The translations under genes and the position numbers were made by a program. Shown piece after piece: positions 8,528 to 16,800 of a stretch of DNA of 64,000 nucleotides (positions within the stretch are counted from its first letter, which is position 1; every line of letters begins with the position of its first letter). The notes beneath the pieces are model-generated. The model was not told the origin of the DNA. It was given only the letters and a program-made list of their open reading frames with translations, and made no database searches. The stretch covers positions 1 through 64,000 of the forward strand of contig NZ_MDGQ01000002.1 of the NCBI RefSeq assembly GCF_001747105.1. The letters are read 5' to 3'. The DNA is from Roseivirga misakiensis (GTDB taxonomy: Bacteria; Bacteroidota; Bacteroidia; Cytophagales; Cyclobacteriaceae).

Positions 8528-10483
8528 ATGATGATTCGAAATAAGAAATGGATTTTAGGCTTTGGACTCTACTTAGTGGGGTCACTTAGTTTGTTTAGTC
8601 AAACCGATTCTAATGATAATTCTTCCAGTCAGGGCATCAGACTTAACGAGGTAGAGGTTGCTTTCTCGTCTGATGCCCTTTATGTCTCTCCAGTGAGTGA
8701 ATTTAATATTGTTTCTGATCCAGAAGAGAAAGAGATATCTGGCACAATTTTGTCAGCAAGAGATATCTGTGTTTTTGAGCTCGGTGCGGATATTACGGAT
8801 CAATTTCAGTTCATCACATTTGTAGATATTGCTGAAAATACTGTCATATATTTTTCGGCGGTAGGAGTTAATGCTTCGGGAGTATTTCAAGCTGGGAATA
8901 CAAGCTCCAGCGATGGTACTTTTGCTTATACGGTTCCTGCTGGGGGGTTAAGTGCAGGAGACATTGTAAAATGGGTTTTGGGTGCGAATTCCCCAAACTT
9001 TTCCGTATATACTGATAATATTAGTACGAGAACAGCTGAGACTAACCTTAGTTCAGGAGGGGAAAGCATTATCGTTTTTCAAAAAAGAAACGCACCACTT
9101 GGAGGTGCTAATGCTTTATCAGATCCAACGTTCATATCTATAACTTATACAGGTTCTACACAATTTGGAGGTGATCCTTCCGATACTAATGACACACATC
9201 TACCTTCTGGATTACAGACTTCTACTCCGGTCAGTGCAATGGCATTTGGTGTAGGCCCAAATCCTAGTGACGAGTATGATAATGTTATTTACAATGGAGG
9301 TTTTACATTCAATAGTGTCGATGAAGCTAAGGATGCTTTTTTTAATACCAGTAACTATCTGCCAAGTCAACTTAATAATTCATCAACTTACATAACTGCC
9401 AAAAACAATGTGCCCTCAAGAATTACATTGGCTGTGGCTGACACCGACCCTCCCACCTTCGACGTAACTCCCTCAGTGAGTTCAGTGACGAGTTCAGGTT
9501 TTATGGTAGGAGCCAGCATTGATGAAAGAGGAGATATTTACTATGTAGTAGTAGCAGATGGAGCAACAGCTCCTACATCAGTCAATGTAATCGCTGGTCA
9601 GGCCAACGGAGGAGGTTCGCCTATCGCTTCAGGCAATGGTCAAGGGCTAACAGATCCCTTTACCCTGTTTTCAGCAGTAACAGGCCTTACTGCTGGTACA
9701 GCCTATGATGTTTATGTAGTGGCTAGAGATGACGAAGGTACACCCAATGTACAATCATCTCCAATTAAAGTAGATGTGACTACCCTAGCTCCAAGTTCAT
9801 TACAAATAGCAGCCACAGTATTCCTAGAAGGCGCTTATAATGGCACCAACCTAAACACTGCAATCAATAGTAGCATCCCTGCCCAACAGCCTTATAATGG
9901 AGTCAATAGCCATAGCCAAACAACCAATGTAAGTATACCTGCTAATGCAGTAGACTGGGTGTTGGTAGAACTAAGAGAAGCAGGCACGGCGGCTACAGCG
10001 ACAAACGGAACAAGAAAGGGCTCAACAGCTGGTTTTTTGATGAATGATGGGACGATCAAAGCGACAGATGGTACCAGCAACCCAACGATCAACCTAACAG
10101 GAAACACAGGGACAGACTACTATGTGGTGGTCTACCATAGAAACCACCTACCGATCATGTCAGCCGCTGCGATAGATGGTTCAGGAGGCACACTGACCAT
10201 AGACTTCACCAGCAACTCAGCGAACACCTACCAGACGACGACCGCCCTGGCAAGCCTAACCAACAACAAGTTTGGGATGCCATCAGGAGATGTGAATCAA
10301 GATGGCAGTATCAACAGCACCGACCTGAGTACTTGGCAAACTAATAATGGTGCTGTTTACAGCTACTCGGGAAGTGGCATAGCAGACTTCAACCTAGATG
10401 GAGAGATCAATGCCGTCGACCGCAATGACTTCCAACAAAAGAATACCAGCAAAACGCGACAAGTACCAACAAGCACTTTATGA
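8528..10483 (+). CDS. Secreted protein with FN3-like and dockerin-like domains, cassette 3
   Basis: I chose an ATG at 8528, since the earlier in-frame codon is a TTG; this gives 651 residues. It has a signal peptide (ending SLSLFSQ), then a beta domain of the 'FVDIAENTVIYFSA' type (about 60-290). A fibronectin-III-like segment absent from cassette 2 follows (about 305-425, DPPTFDVTPSVSSVTSSGF). The shared module (VFLEGAYNGTNL, DWVLVELREAG) and two dockerin-like loops (DVNQDGSINSTD, DFNLDGEINAVD) end the protein. The stop codon overlaps the next HTH gene's start as ATGA. It is probably a cell-surface or released protein with Ca-binding repeats. Confidence 0.8.
   Translation: MMIRNKKWILGFGLYLVGSLSLFSQTDSNDNSSSQGIRLNEVEVAFSSDALYVSPVSEFNIVSDPEEKEISGTILSARDICVFELGADITDQFQFITFVDIAENTVIYFSAVGVNASGVFQAGNTSSSDGTFAYTVPAGGLSAGDIVKWVLGANSPNFSVYTDNISTRTAETNLSSGGESIIVFQKRNAPLGGANALSDPTFISITYTGSTQFGGDPSDTNDTHLPSGLQTSTPVSAMAFGVGPNPSDEYDNVIYNGGFTFNSVDEAKDAFFNTSNYLPSQLNNSSTYITAKNNVPSRITLAVADTDPPTFDVTPSVSSVTSSGFMVGASIDERGDIYYVVVADGATAPTSVNVIAGQANGGGSPIASGNGQGLTDPFTLFSAVTGLTAGTAYDVYVVARDDEGTPNVQSSPIKVDVTTLAPSSLQIAATVFLEGAYNGTNLNTAINSSIPAQQPYNGVNSHSQTTNVSIPANAVDWVLVELREAGTAATATNGTRKGSTAGFLMNDGTIKATDGTSNPTINLTGNTGTDYYVVVYHRNHLPIMSAAAIDGSGGTLTIDFTSNSANTYQTTTALASLTNNKFGMPSGDVNQDGSINSTDLSTWQTNNGAVYSYSGSGIADFNLDGEINAVDRNDFQQKNTSKTRQVPTSTL
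9815..10473. repeat. Conserved 3' module of dockerin-like genes (copy in cassette 3)
   Basis: This is the partner of 5416-6080 in direct orientation. It starts at the same codon (acagtattcctagaagg) and ends within the KTRQVPT codons. Differences are mainly synonymous. Confidence 0.8.
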
Positions 10484-10758
10484 CAGTTCAAGAAAGAAAT
10501 ATGGTGAATAACTTAGTTTTAGAGCTTCATGGAAAATACACCACATTGCGCCAGAAGCTATCATCTAAATATGCAGCACTGACGGAATATGACCTGCGAT
10601 TATGTATAATGCTTAAAGCAAATATTCCCACAAAGGATATCGCTCTTCTATTAAACATTACACCGGATAGCGTTAAAAAAGCAAAGCATCGGCTAAGGAG
10701 AAAAATGAAAATGCATCCGAGGCTTTCCTGGCATGAGTTTTTGGATTCTATTAACTGA
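10480..10758 (+). CDS. Stand-alone LuxR-type helix-turn-helix protein, cassette 3
   Basis: The start overlaps the stop of the dockerin-like gene in an ATGA arrangement, a classic sign of translational coupling. The 92-residue protein carries the same HTH (IPTKDIALLLNITPDSVKKA) as cassettes 1 and 2. Its N-terminus (MTVQERNMVNNLVLELHGKY) is much more diverged in DNA, so this copy has not been homogenised with the other two. It has no sensor or receiver domain. It is probably a cytoplasmic transcription factor; targets are unknown. Confidence 0.85.
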   Translation: MTVQERNMVNNLVLELHGKYTTLRQKLSSKYAALTEYDLRLCIMLKANIPTKDIALLLNITPDSVKKAKHRLRRKMKMHPRLSWHEFLDSIN

Positions 10759-10763
10759 CCCAA

Positions 10764-11337
10764 AATTCCATGAATGTTTGTAATTGTTTTTAATCAAGAA
10801 TAAGTATTTAAATAATTATTTTAATACGACTTGATTAAAAATTAAATACAGAAATTAAGCTTCATGTTGTATTTCATAATTTTGAATTCCTATATTTATT
10901 TCGTTATTACAAAGATACAGTAATACGAGTAACAACAATTATGTGGTAAAGTAGACTGTTTTACCGGCTGGCGCCAAGTTGTGAAACTCTAGGATCATCG
11001 ATTGATGAGCAAGAGTTGAAAACAATTACCAAAGGGCCAGTGAAAAGCTTAGAGATTCTTTCAAGGTTATTTTTAATTCATTCCGCTAGGAGTCAAAGCG
11101 CTGTTTTATCCAGTATACAGGGTAGCAAAGCTATACTTAGATCGGTTGAATTTCATTTAGAACCCTATTACCTCAAGCGCACTTTTGCGAGGAGTCTATT
11201 CTTCTTTCGTGCTTCACTTCCTACCGAGTTAAAGTCATTACCATCAGGAGAACTTTCTAAAATGAGCCTAATAGCCATTGATGAACCATTGTTTTTTGAA
11301 GGAAATGGACGAAGTACGAATTATAAAGAATTGCAAA
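10764..11337. other. Gene-poor, AT-rich spacer with a possible decayed ORF
   Basis: The first part is AT-rich and contains a perfect 12-bp inverted repeat. A small hairpin (GGTAAA...TTTACC) lies near 10945-10965. From 10950 to 11360 one plus-strand frame stays open but has no ATG, only a TTG at 11016. Its product resembles no family I know, so it may be a relic. I see no convincing gene here. Confidence 0.5.
10787..10841 (+). terminator. AT-rich inverted repeat downstream of cassette 3
   Basis: TTTTTAATCAAG (10787-10798) and CTTGATTAAAAA (10830-10841) are perfect reverse complements around a 31-base AT-rich loop that can itself pair. It lies 29 bases after the last cassette gene, so termination of that transcript is the likeliest role. 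The long loop makes this uncertain. Confidence 0.4.
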
Positions 11338-11865
11338 ATGACTCCAATTACAGAAGATAAATCTGAAAAGAGATTTACAAACATCTGGGGTTTTGCCTAT
11401 CAAGATAATACCTCTCTTTCCTATCAAATCCGTCGAATATGGCGGCCACTTTTTGAGTTGATTGGCTTAGAAACAAACCTCACTATTCAGCTCAATAATC
11501 TAGTAGACTTCAAAATTGAAACAGGCCGGTTCGGCTCCCGATTGATAATCCAAACACATCTGCATAAGTCTAATAAAAAGATTAACCCGATCGAATCTAA
11601 CCCGATTTGGCTTCCAGATGAGAAATTTCTTAATGCTCTGACTGATAAGTTTGAGTACATGATCGAATTAAATAAGCAAGGAAAAAATATCGCACTAATC
11701 TGTGTTAATCCTTCAAGTATCAGCGAATTCTACGAGGCTAGAGACTCAAAACTGGAGAAGTCAAAGGTTTCAGAATTTGCAAGTTATAAATCTTCAAAAC
11801 AGCATAAGAGAGCATTCGAACTCTCTATAAAAAGTGAAAAGAAACTGAATGAAATGTTTAGGTAG
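11338..11865 (+). CDS. Hypothetical protein
   Basis: I do not recognise this protein. From the ATG at 11338 it has 175 residues (MTPITEDKSEKRFTNIWGF...); the frame is open further upstream from TTG and ATG codons at 11278 and 11305, so the start is uncertain. There is no signal peptide or TM helix. The C-terminal third is lysine- and serine-rich. It lies alone between the accessory array and tpiA. The uninterrupted frame and ordinary composition support a real gene, but nothing indicates its function. Confidence 0.5.
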   Translation: MTPITEDKSEKRFTNIWGFAYQDNTSLSYQIRRIWRPLFELIGLETNLTIQLNNLVDFKIETGRFGSRLIIQTHLHKSNKKINPIESNPIWLPDEKFLNALTDKFEYMIELNKQGKNIALICVNPSSISEFYEARDSKLEKSKVSEFASYKSSKQHKRAFELSIKSEKKLNEMFR

Positions 11866-11966
11866 TTCGAACATGTGAATCGTCAATTCAAAGAATTGAT
11901 TTGCAAATTTCCGGGAGACGCCTGGTTTAAGCAAGAGTAATTGTTAGGGTTACTGGTTTCACATTT

Positions 11967-12058
11967 ACAAGCAAGAAGGTCTTCGGAGAGGAACATATAG
12001 ATCTTCACTTGTCGGTCGAATTCGATTTAGAACCCCACAGAGATGTGGGGTTTTATTT
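11967..12058 (+). ncRNA. Candidate structured RNA ending at a strong terminator
   Basis: Bases 11967-12012 can fold into an imperfect stem (ACAAG...AGAAG...TCT against AGA...CTTC...CTTGT). A perfect palindrome TCGAATTCGA follows at 12016-12025, then a Rho-independent terminator. No promoter is clear and no known RNA family is recognised. It could also just be the 3' UTR of the gene ending at 11865. Confidence 0.3.
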
Positions 12059-12060
12059 TT
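12031..12060 (+). terminator. Strong Rho-independent terminator
   Basis: A perfect 9-bp stem, AACCCCACA and TGTGGGGTT, encloses the tetraloop GAGA and is followed by a T-rich run. It isolates tpiA from upstream transcription. Confidence 0.9.
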
Positions 12061-12155
12061 TACATGATTCATAGTCTAGTGACGACCAACAGAATGGAAT
12101 GCAATCGAAGTTCTAATTTTCTTGATTCTGTAAGCGTTAGTCTTTTGAACTCAAT

Positions 12156-12163
12156 TATATTTG
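12156..12163 (+). promoter_or_regulatory. Candidate -7 box for tpiA-prmA
   Basis: TATATTTG fits the Bacteroidota -7 consensus TAnnTTTG exactly and lies 19 bases before the tpiA ATG. I see no good -33 TTG at the usual spacing, so confidence is limited. Confidence 0.35.
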
Positions 12164-12182
12164 AGCATAACTCAAAGCAATC

Positions 12183-12944
12183 ATGAGAAAGAAGATAATC
12201 GCTGGAAACTGGAAAATGAATAAGAACCTAGAGGAAGGCCTTGCGCTAGCTTCTGAGGTAGTGAACATCGCAAAGGATGAAGCACCGAACGATGTCACAA
12301 TTGTAATGTGTACACCAGCTATTCATTTGTCGCAAGTAAGTGCTATGACCGCCGATTCTGCCAATGTATTTGTAGGCGCTCAAAATATGAGTGAACATGA
12401 ATCAGGTGCTTATACAGGCGATCTAGCAGCAGATATGATCACTTCTACAGGTGCATCTTATGTTATTATCGGTCACAGTGAAAGAAGAGAGTATCATTTT
12501 GAGACAAACGAGCAATTAGCAGCTCGAGTAAAACTTGCCCTTGCAAAAGGATTAACGCCACTATTCTGCTGTGGTGAATCGCTTGAAGTTCGTGAAGCAG
12601 GAAATCACGTTGAATTCGTGACTAATCAGTTGAAGGAGAGCCTATATGACTTTGGGGCTGAAGATTTAAAGAAAGTTGTTATTGCTTATGAACCAATCTG
12701 GGCTATCGGTACAGGAGTAACCGCAAGCGCTGAACAAGCGCAAGATATGCACAAGAGTATCAGAGCTTCCTTGGCTTCAAACTATTCAGATGCCGTTGCT
12801 GCCGAAATCTCTATCCTTTATGGAGGAAGTATGAAGCCAACTAACGCGCAAGAACTACTCGGTCAACCAGATGTAGATGGAGGCCTGATTGGCGGGGCAT
12901 CTCTAAAATCTAGAGACTTCATTGATATCACTAAATCCTACTAA
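12183..12944 (+). CDS. tpiA: Triosephosphate isomerase
   Basis: This enzyme interconverts dihydroxyacetone phosphate and glyceraldehyde 3-phosphate in glycolysis and gluconeogenesis in the cytoplasm. At 253 residues it has the usual length. Signature motifs are present: GNWKMN near the start (catalytic Lys11), IIGHSERR (catalytic His near 97), AYEPIWAIGTG (catalytic Glu near 167), and the phosphate-binding LYGGSMKPTNA and GGLIGGASL. Its stop overlaps the next start by one base (TAATG), so it is cotranscribed with prmA. Confidence 0.98.
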   Translation: MRKKIIAGNWKMNKNLEEGLALASEVVNIAKDEAPNDVTIVMCTPAIHLSQVSAMTADSANVFVGAQNMSEHESGAYTGDLAADMITSTGASYVIIGHSERREYHFETNEQLAARVKLALAKGLTPLFCCGESLEVREAGNHVEFVTNQLKESLYDFGAEDLKKVVIAYEPIWAIGTGVTASAEQAQDMHKSIRASLASNYSDAVAAEISILYGGSMKPTNAQELLGQPDVDGGLIGGASLKSRDFIDITKSY

Positions 12945-13777
12945 TGGATTTTATCCAAATTAATGTTCAATGCGATGCCCCATTCGGCGAAATACTCACT
13001 GCCGAAATGGGTGAACTGGGGTTTACGTCTTTCGTTGAGACCGAACTTGGATTTGAAGCCTATATAGAAGAAGAGGAATTCAGTCACCCTGCAGTTCAAA
13101 CACTTTTCAACAATTACCGAAAGCAAACCAGAATTTGGTATGAGTTGAAAAAGATTCCCAAGGTGAACTGGAATGAAGAATGGGAGAAAAATTACGACCC
13201 CATAAACGTAGATGACAAAATTTATGTGAGAGCTACTTTTCATGAGTCAAAACCAGCGTTTGACTATGAAATTGTAATTAACCCCAAAATGTCGTTCGGA
13301 ACAGGCCATCATGAGACTACTCATCAGATGCTGGCCCTCCAATATGATATTGATCACAAAGACAAAAGCCTGATCGATATTGGATCAGGAACCGGTATTT
13401 TGGCCATTATGGGAGCAAAACTCGGTGCCAAAAGTGTAGCTGCCACCGATGTAGACGAGTGGTGCATTGAGAATTCGCAAGATAATTTTGACTTAAATGA
13501 AGTCAAGCCTGAATTCATTAAAAAGGGTACAATTCATCAGCTTGCATTAACAGAAACATACGATATAGTACTCGCGAATATCAACACGAACGTGCTGCTA
13601 GAAGAAATCCCAGAGTATGTGAAAATACTCAATTCAAAAGGCCATCTTTTCTTGAGTGGATTTTATGAAACAGACCTCCCGCAAGTAAATGCGTTAGTCT
13701 TGGAACACGGTTTAGTAGAAGTTAAGCATACCACTCGGAAAAATTGGGTGGCGATAGTCTATCAGAAAGTCTCTTAA
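12944..13777 (+). CDS. prmA: Ribosomal protein L11 methyltransferase
   Basis: This cytoplasmic SAM-dependent enzyme methylates ribosomal protein L11. The 277-residue sequence has the N-terminal substrate-recognition half, then MSFGTGHHETT, the SAM-binding glycine motif DIGSGTGILAI (about 140-150), and the ANINTNVL motif of the family. The ATG at 12944 overlaps the tpiA stop by one base, so translation is likely coupled. Confidence 0.95.
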   Translation: MDFIQINVQCDAPFGEILTAEMGELGFTSFVETELGFEAYIEEEEFSHPAVQTLFNNYRKQTRIWYELKKIPKVNWNEEWEKNYDPINVDDKIYVRATFHESKPAFDYEIVINPKMSFGTGHHETTHQMLALQYDIDHKDKSLIDIGSGTGILAIMGAKLGAKSVAATDVDEWCIENSQDNFDLNEVKPEFIKKGTIHQLALTETYDIVLANINTNVLLEEIPEYVKILNSKGHLFLSGFYETDLPQVNALVLEHGLVEVKHTTRKNWVAIVYQKVS

Positions 13778-13838
13778 CTTTTCACTATTCTCCCCATTTC
13801 TTCGTTCATTTATTAAGTCAAGGAAGATTTCATCTGAT

Positions 13839-16800
13839 ATGCTTACTGGTCAAAAGTTCATCTTCGGGATATTCGTACTCTTTTTTTTGTGTGGTTCTCT
13901 CCATTCACAAGACACCCCCTCAGCCCCTGTTGAATTAACGCCAAACGTAAAGGCAATCTTAAAAGATAACGATGTTGCTGACTTTGCCCCAGAATATAAA
14001 TTCTTTATAGAAAACTACCGACAAGGCCGTTTTTCACCAGAGGTGAAAGAAGATTTCAAGATCAGTCTTCTCAAATTAGAGGCTATGAGAATTCGGGTTC
14101 GCTACGATCTGCGTGACCTTTTTGAAGCCATTCAATTTGCCAAAGAGAAACACAAGTTTGATGGAGAGCAAATGAAGAACCTATCCCACGCGATCAGAGG
14201 GGCGTCGGAGCAATTTAATCGGGTGAAATTTTTAGCTTATCTCAAAACGCTCCATGGCTTTATGAAAGATACAGCCATATATACCGATCGCTACCAATCT
14301 GTATACTTTAGAAATGCTACTTATCAGGTATTACTCAATGAAGATGGTACGCAGAACGACGAGGTCTTGGTTGTAAAATCAAGTTCGAATCTGACCGTCG
14401 AAGAGGCCTTAGCAAGGTCAAAAGCAGGGTATAAAGCGCCTGAGCCAAAACCAAGAGACCCAATGACAGAAGAGTTGCCCGAGCAATTCAAAGAGTTTGG
14501 CCAAGTAATTCACCTAATAAAAGGAGATTTGGTATTGGCAAGCACTACGGATACCGCCGTAATTGAAGGAACATCAGGATATTTCAGGTTCGACAAAAAT
14601 GTCTTTATCGGCCAAGATGGACTCGTTGATTGGTCTGATTTAGGTATGCCGCAGAGCGAGATGAAGGTGCGACTTAGAAACTATGAGTTAGCAGTAAACC
14701 AACGGTCGTTCAAGTTTGAAGACGTTCTATTTAATCAACCTGCCAAAATAGAGAGTCCAATCGGTGGAGAATTATACCTAAACATTCGTCCGTCAAGAAA
14801 CGAAAGAGGAACCTACCCGAGATTCGTTTCTTATAATGCAAATACACCAATTAAAGGGCTAGGATCAGAAAAAATAACATTCAAAGGAGGTATAAATTAC
14901 GAAGGGCTTGATTTCTATTCTCGATCACTTTATGAGGAAACAGCCGTTATTACGGGTACAATTGACGGAGTTAAGCGTTTTACAGCACGCAGTAAGGACT
15001 TCACTTTTAACAATAATGATTCTACAGTTTCTTCAAAAGATGCTGAGCTGACTATATATCATATGTCGGACTCCGTATATCATCCAGCAGTAGAATTTGA
15101 CTACGACTATGAGAAAGATCTACTACAACTTGAAACGAGTGTAAAAGGCTACAAAACTACCCCGTTCAGGTCTTCATATTACAACATGGATATCTCCGGT
15201 GACGCGTTAAGTTGGGACCTCAACTCCGACTCCCTCAACTTTGCGATTAACTCCGCTCGTGCCGATGTTCCTTTGATGCTTGAGTCGAAAGACTTTTATA
15301 GCAATGCAAAGTTTGAGGACTTAGCCCAAATATTCAATTTCCACCCCTTACTGATGGCGGTAAATATGGCCGAAAATGCTAAGGGAGATGTTTTTTATAC
15401 CAGCCAAATGGCTCGCGATAAGAACTTGGACGAATCACTTGTGAAAAAGACCATGGAATTGTTGATGTCACGAGGTATGGTCAAATTCGATCGGCTTACG
15501 GGTAGAGTAGAAGTACTCGAAAAAGGCTATCACTATGCAGCGGCAGGTAGAAAAGACCCCAATTACGACGATATTCTAATTCCTTCGATTATTGATAATG
15601 CACCGAACGCCACCATGAGTTTCAAAGATTCTGTTTTAACAGTAAGAGGCGTTCAGCGGTTCGTAGTTAGCGATTCCTTAGATGTTCTTATTGCACCTGA
15701 AGACGGAGTAATGCGTGTTTTGAAAAACAGAGATATTGAGTTTAACGGATCACTAAATGCTGGAAACTTCCAATTCAACGGAACCAATTTTAGGTTTAGA
15801 TATGACAGTTTTTTAGTGAATATGGAAAAGATTGATTCCATTAAACTACAAGTGATTAATGAAAGAGGCCAGCGAGAAGAATTGAGCAATAAACTAGTTG
15901 GAACATCAGGGAAGATTTTAATTAATGAACCTGATAATAAATCCGCTTTCAGATCACTACCCGAATATCCCATCTTTTCATCAACCAAAAGTGCCAACGT
16001 GTATTTTGGTAAAAAGGACGTTCTAAAAGGAGCCTACGACAGTACCGTTTACTTTGATGTACCGCCATTTGTTTTGGACAGTGTAGCCGACGCAGACCCC
16101 TCCAAATACGCCTTCCAAGGAACCTTCTATTCAGGTGGAATTTTACCCGTATTCGAGGAGAGCTTAAAACTTATGAAGGATAAGAGTTTTGGTTTTCAGC
16201 ATGCTATCCCAGATAGTGGTTATAACCTCTACAGCCAAGGGGCGCGACTTTATGGAGATCTGAAGATGGATGAAAACGGATTGTCTACACCAGGAAATAT
16301 AGAGTATTTGACGGGTACATTTACCCAAGAACGAGCCACCCTATTCTTAGATTCCTTAGTAGCACCAAAAGGTATTAAGGCGACCCTTACAAGAGGTATT
16401 GTTGATACCGTTTCCTTTCCGTCCATGAGTTTGGAGGCTTATGATATGAACTTCTTGGCTAAGCGCGATAGTATGGTCTTAAAAAACCTGGAATTCAAGA
16501 AACCTTTCCAAATATTTGACAATCAGGCCCAGCTGAGGGGGGAAATGGTCTTAAGAAAAGTAGGCCTATTTGGTGCAGGCGAAATGGAAATTAATGGTGC
16601 GAAACTTACATCAGACTCTATTTCATTTAACGCAGATTCATTTAAATCTAGGCACACGGAATTCACCTTGGCGGCCCCAAATACCCGCAAACCCATATTG
16701 ACGACTAGTAACTCCAATGTAAATTTTGATGTTGACAATGCCCTAGCGACAATTGAACCGGGAATTGCCGGAGAAGCATCTTTAGAATTTCCGTTTGCAC

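Larger units (their letters stand above)
11866..12182. other. Intergenic region with structured segment and terminator
   Basis: This 317-base gap holds a small hairpin just after the upstream gene (TCAATT-caaag-AATTGA, 11883-11899), a longer imperfect stem-loop, a strong terminator and the tpiA promoter region. No protein gene was found. Confidence 0.6.

Noticed and set aside
1-10763. Cellulosome locus
   Set aside because: Dockerin-like loops alone do not make a cellulosome; no cohesin, scaffoldin or glycoside hydrolase is present.
11016-11360. 114-residue plus-strand ORF
   Set aside because: Starts only at TTG, overlaps the next ORF, and the product resembles no family. The open frame continues upstream without an ATG, so it may be a relic; treated as part of the spacer.
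11990-12060. tRNA-like 3' end before the terminator
   Set aside because: CGGTCGAATTCG looks like a T-arm, but I could not find a matching acceptor stem, D-arm or anticodon arm upstream.
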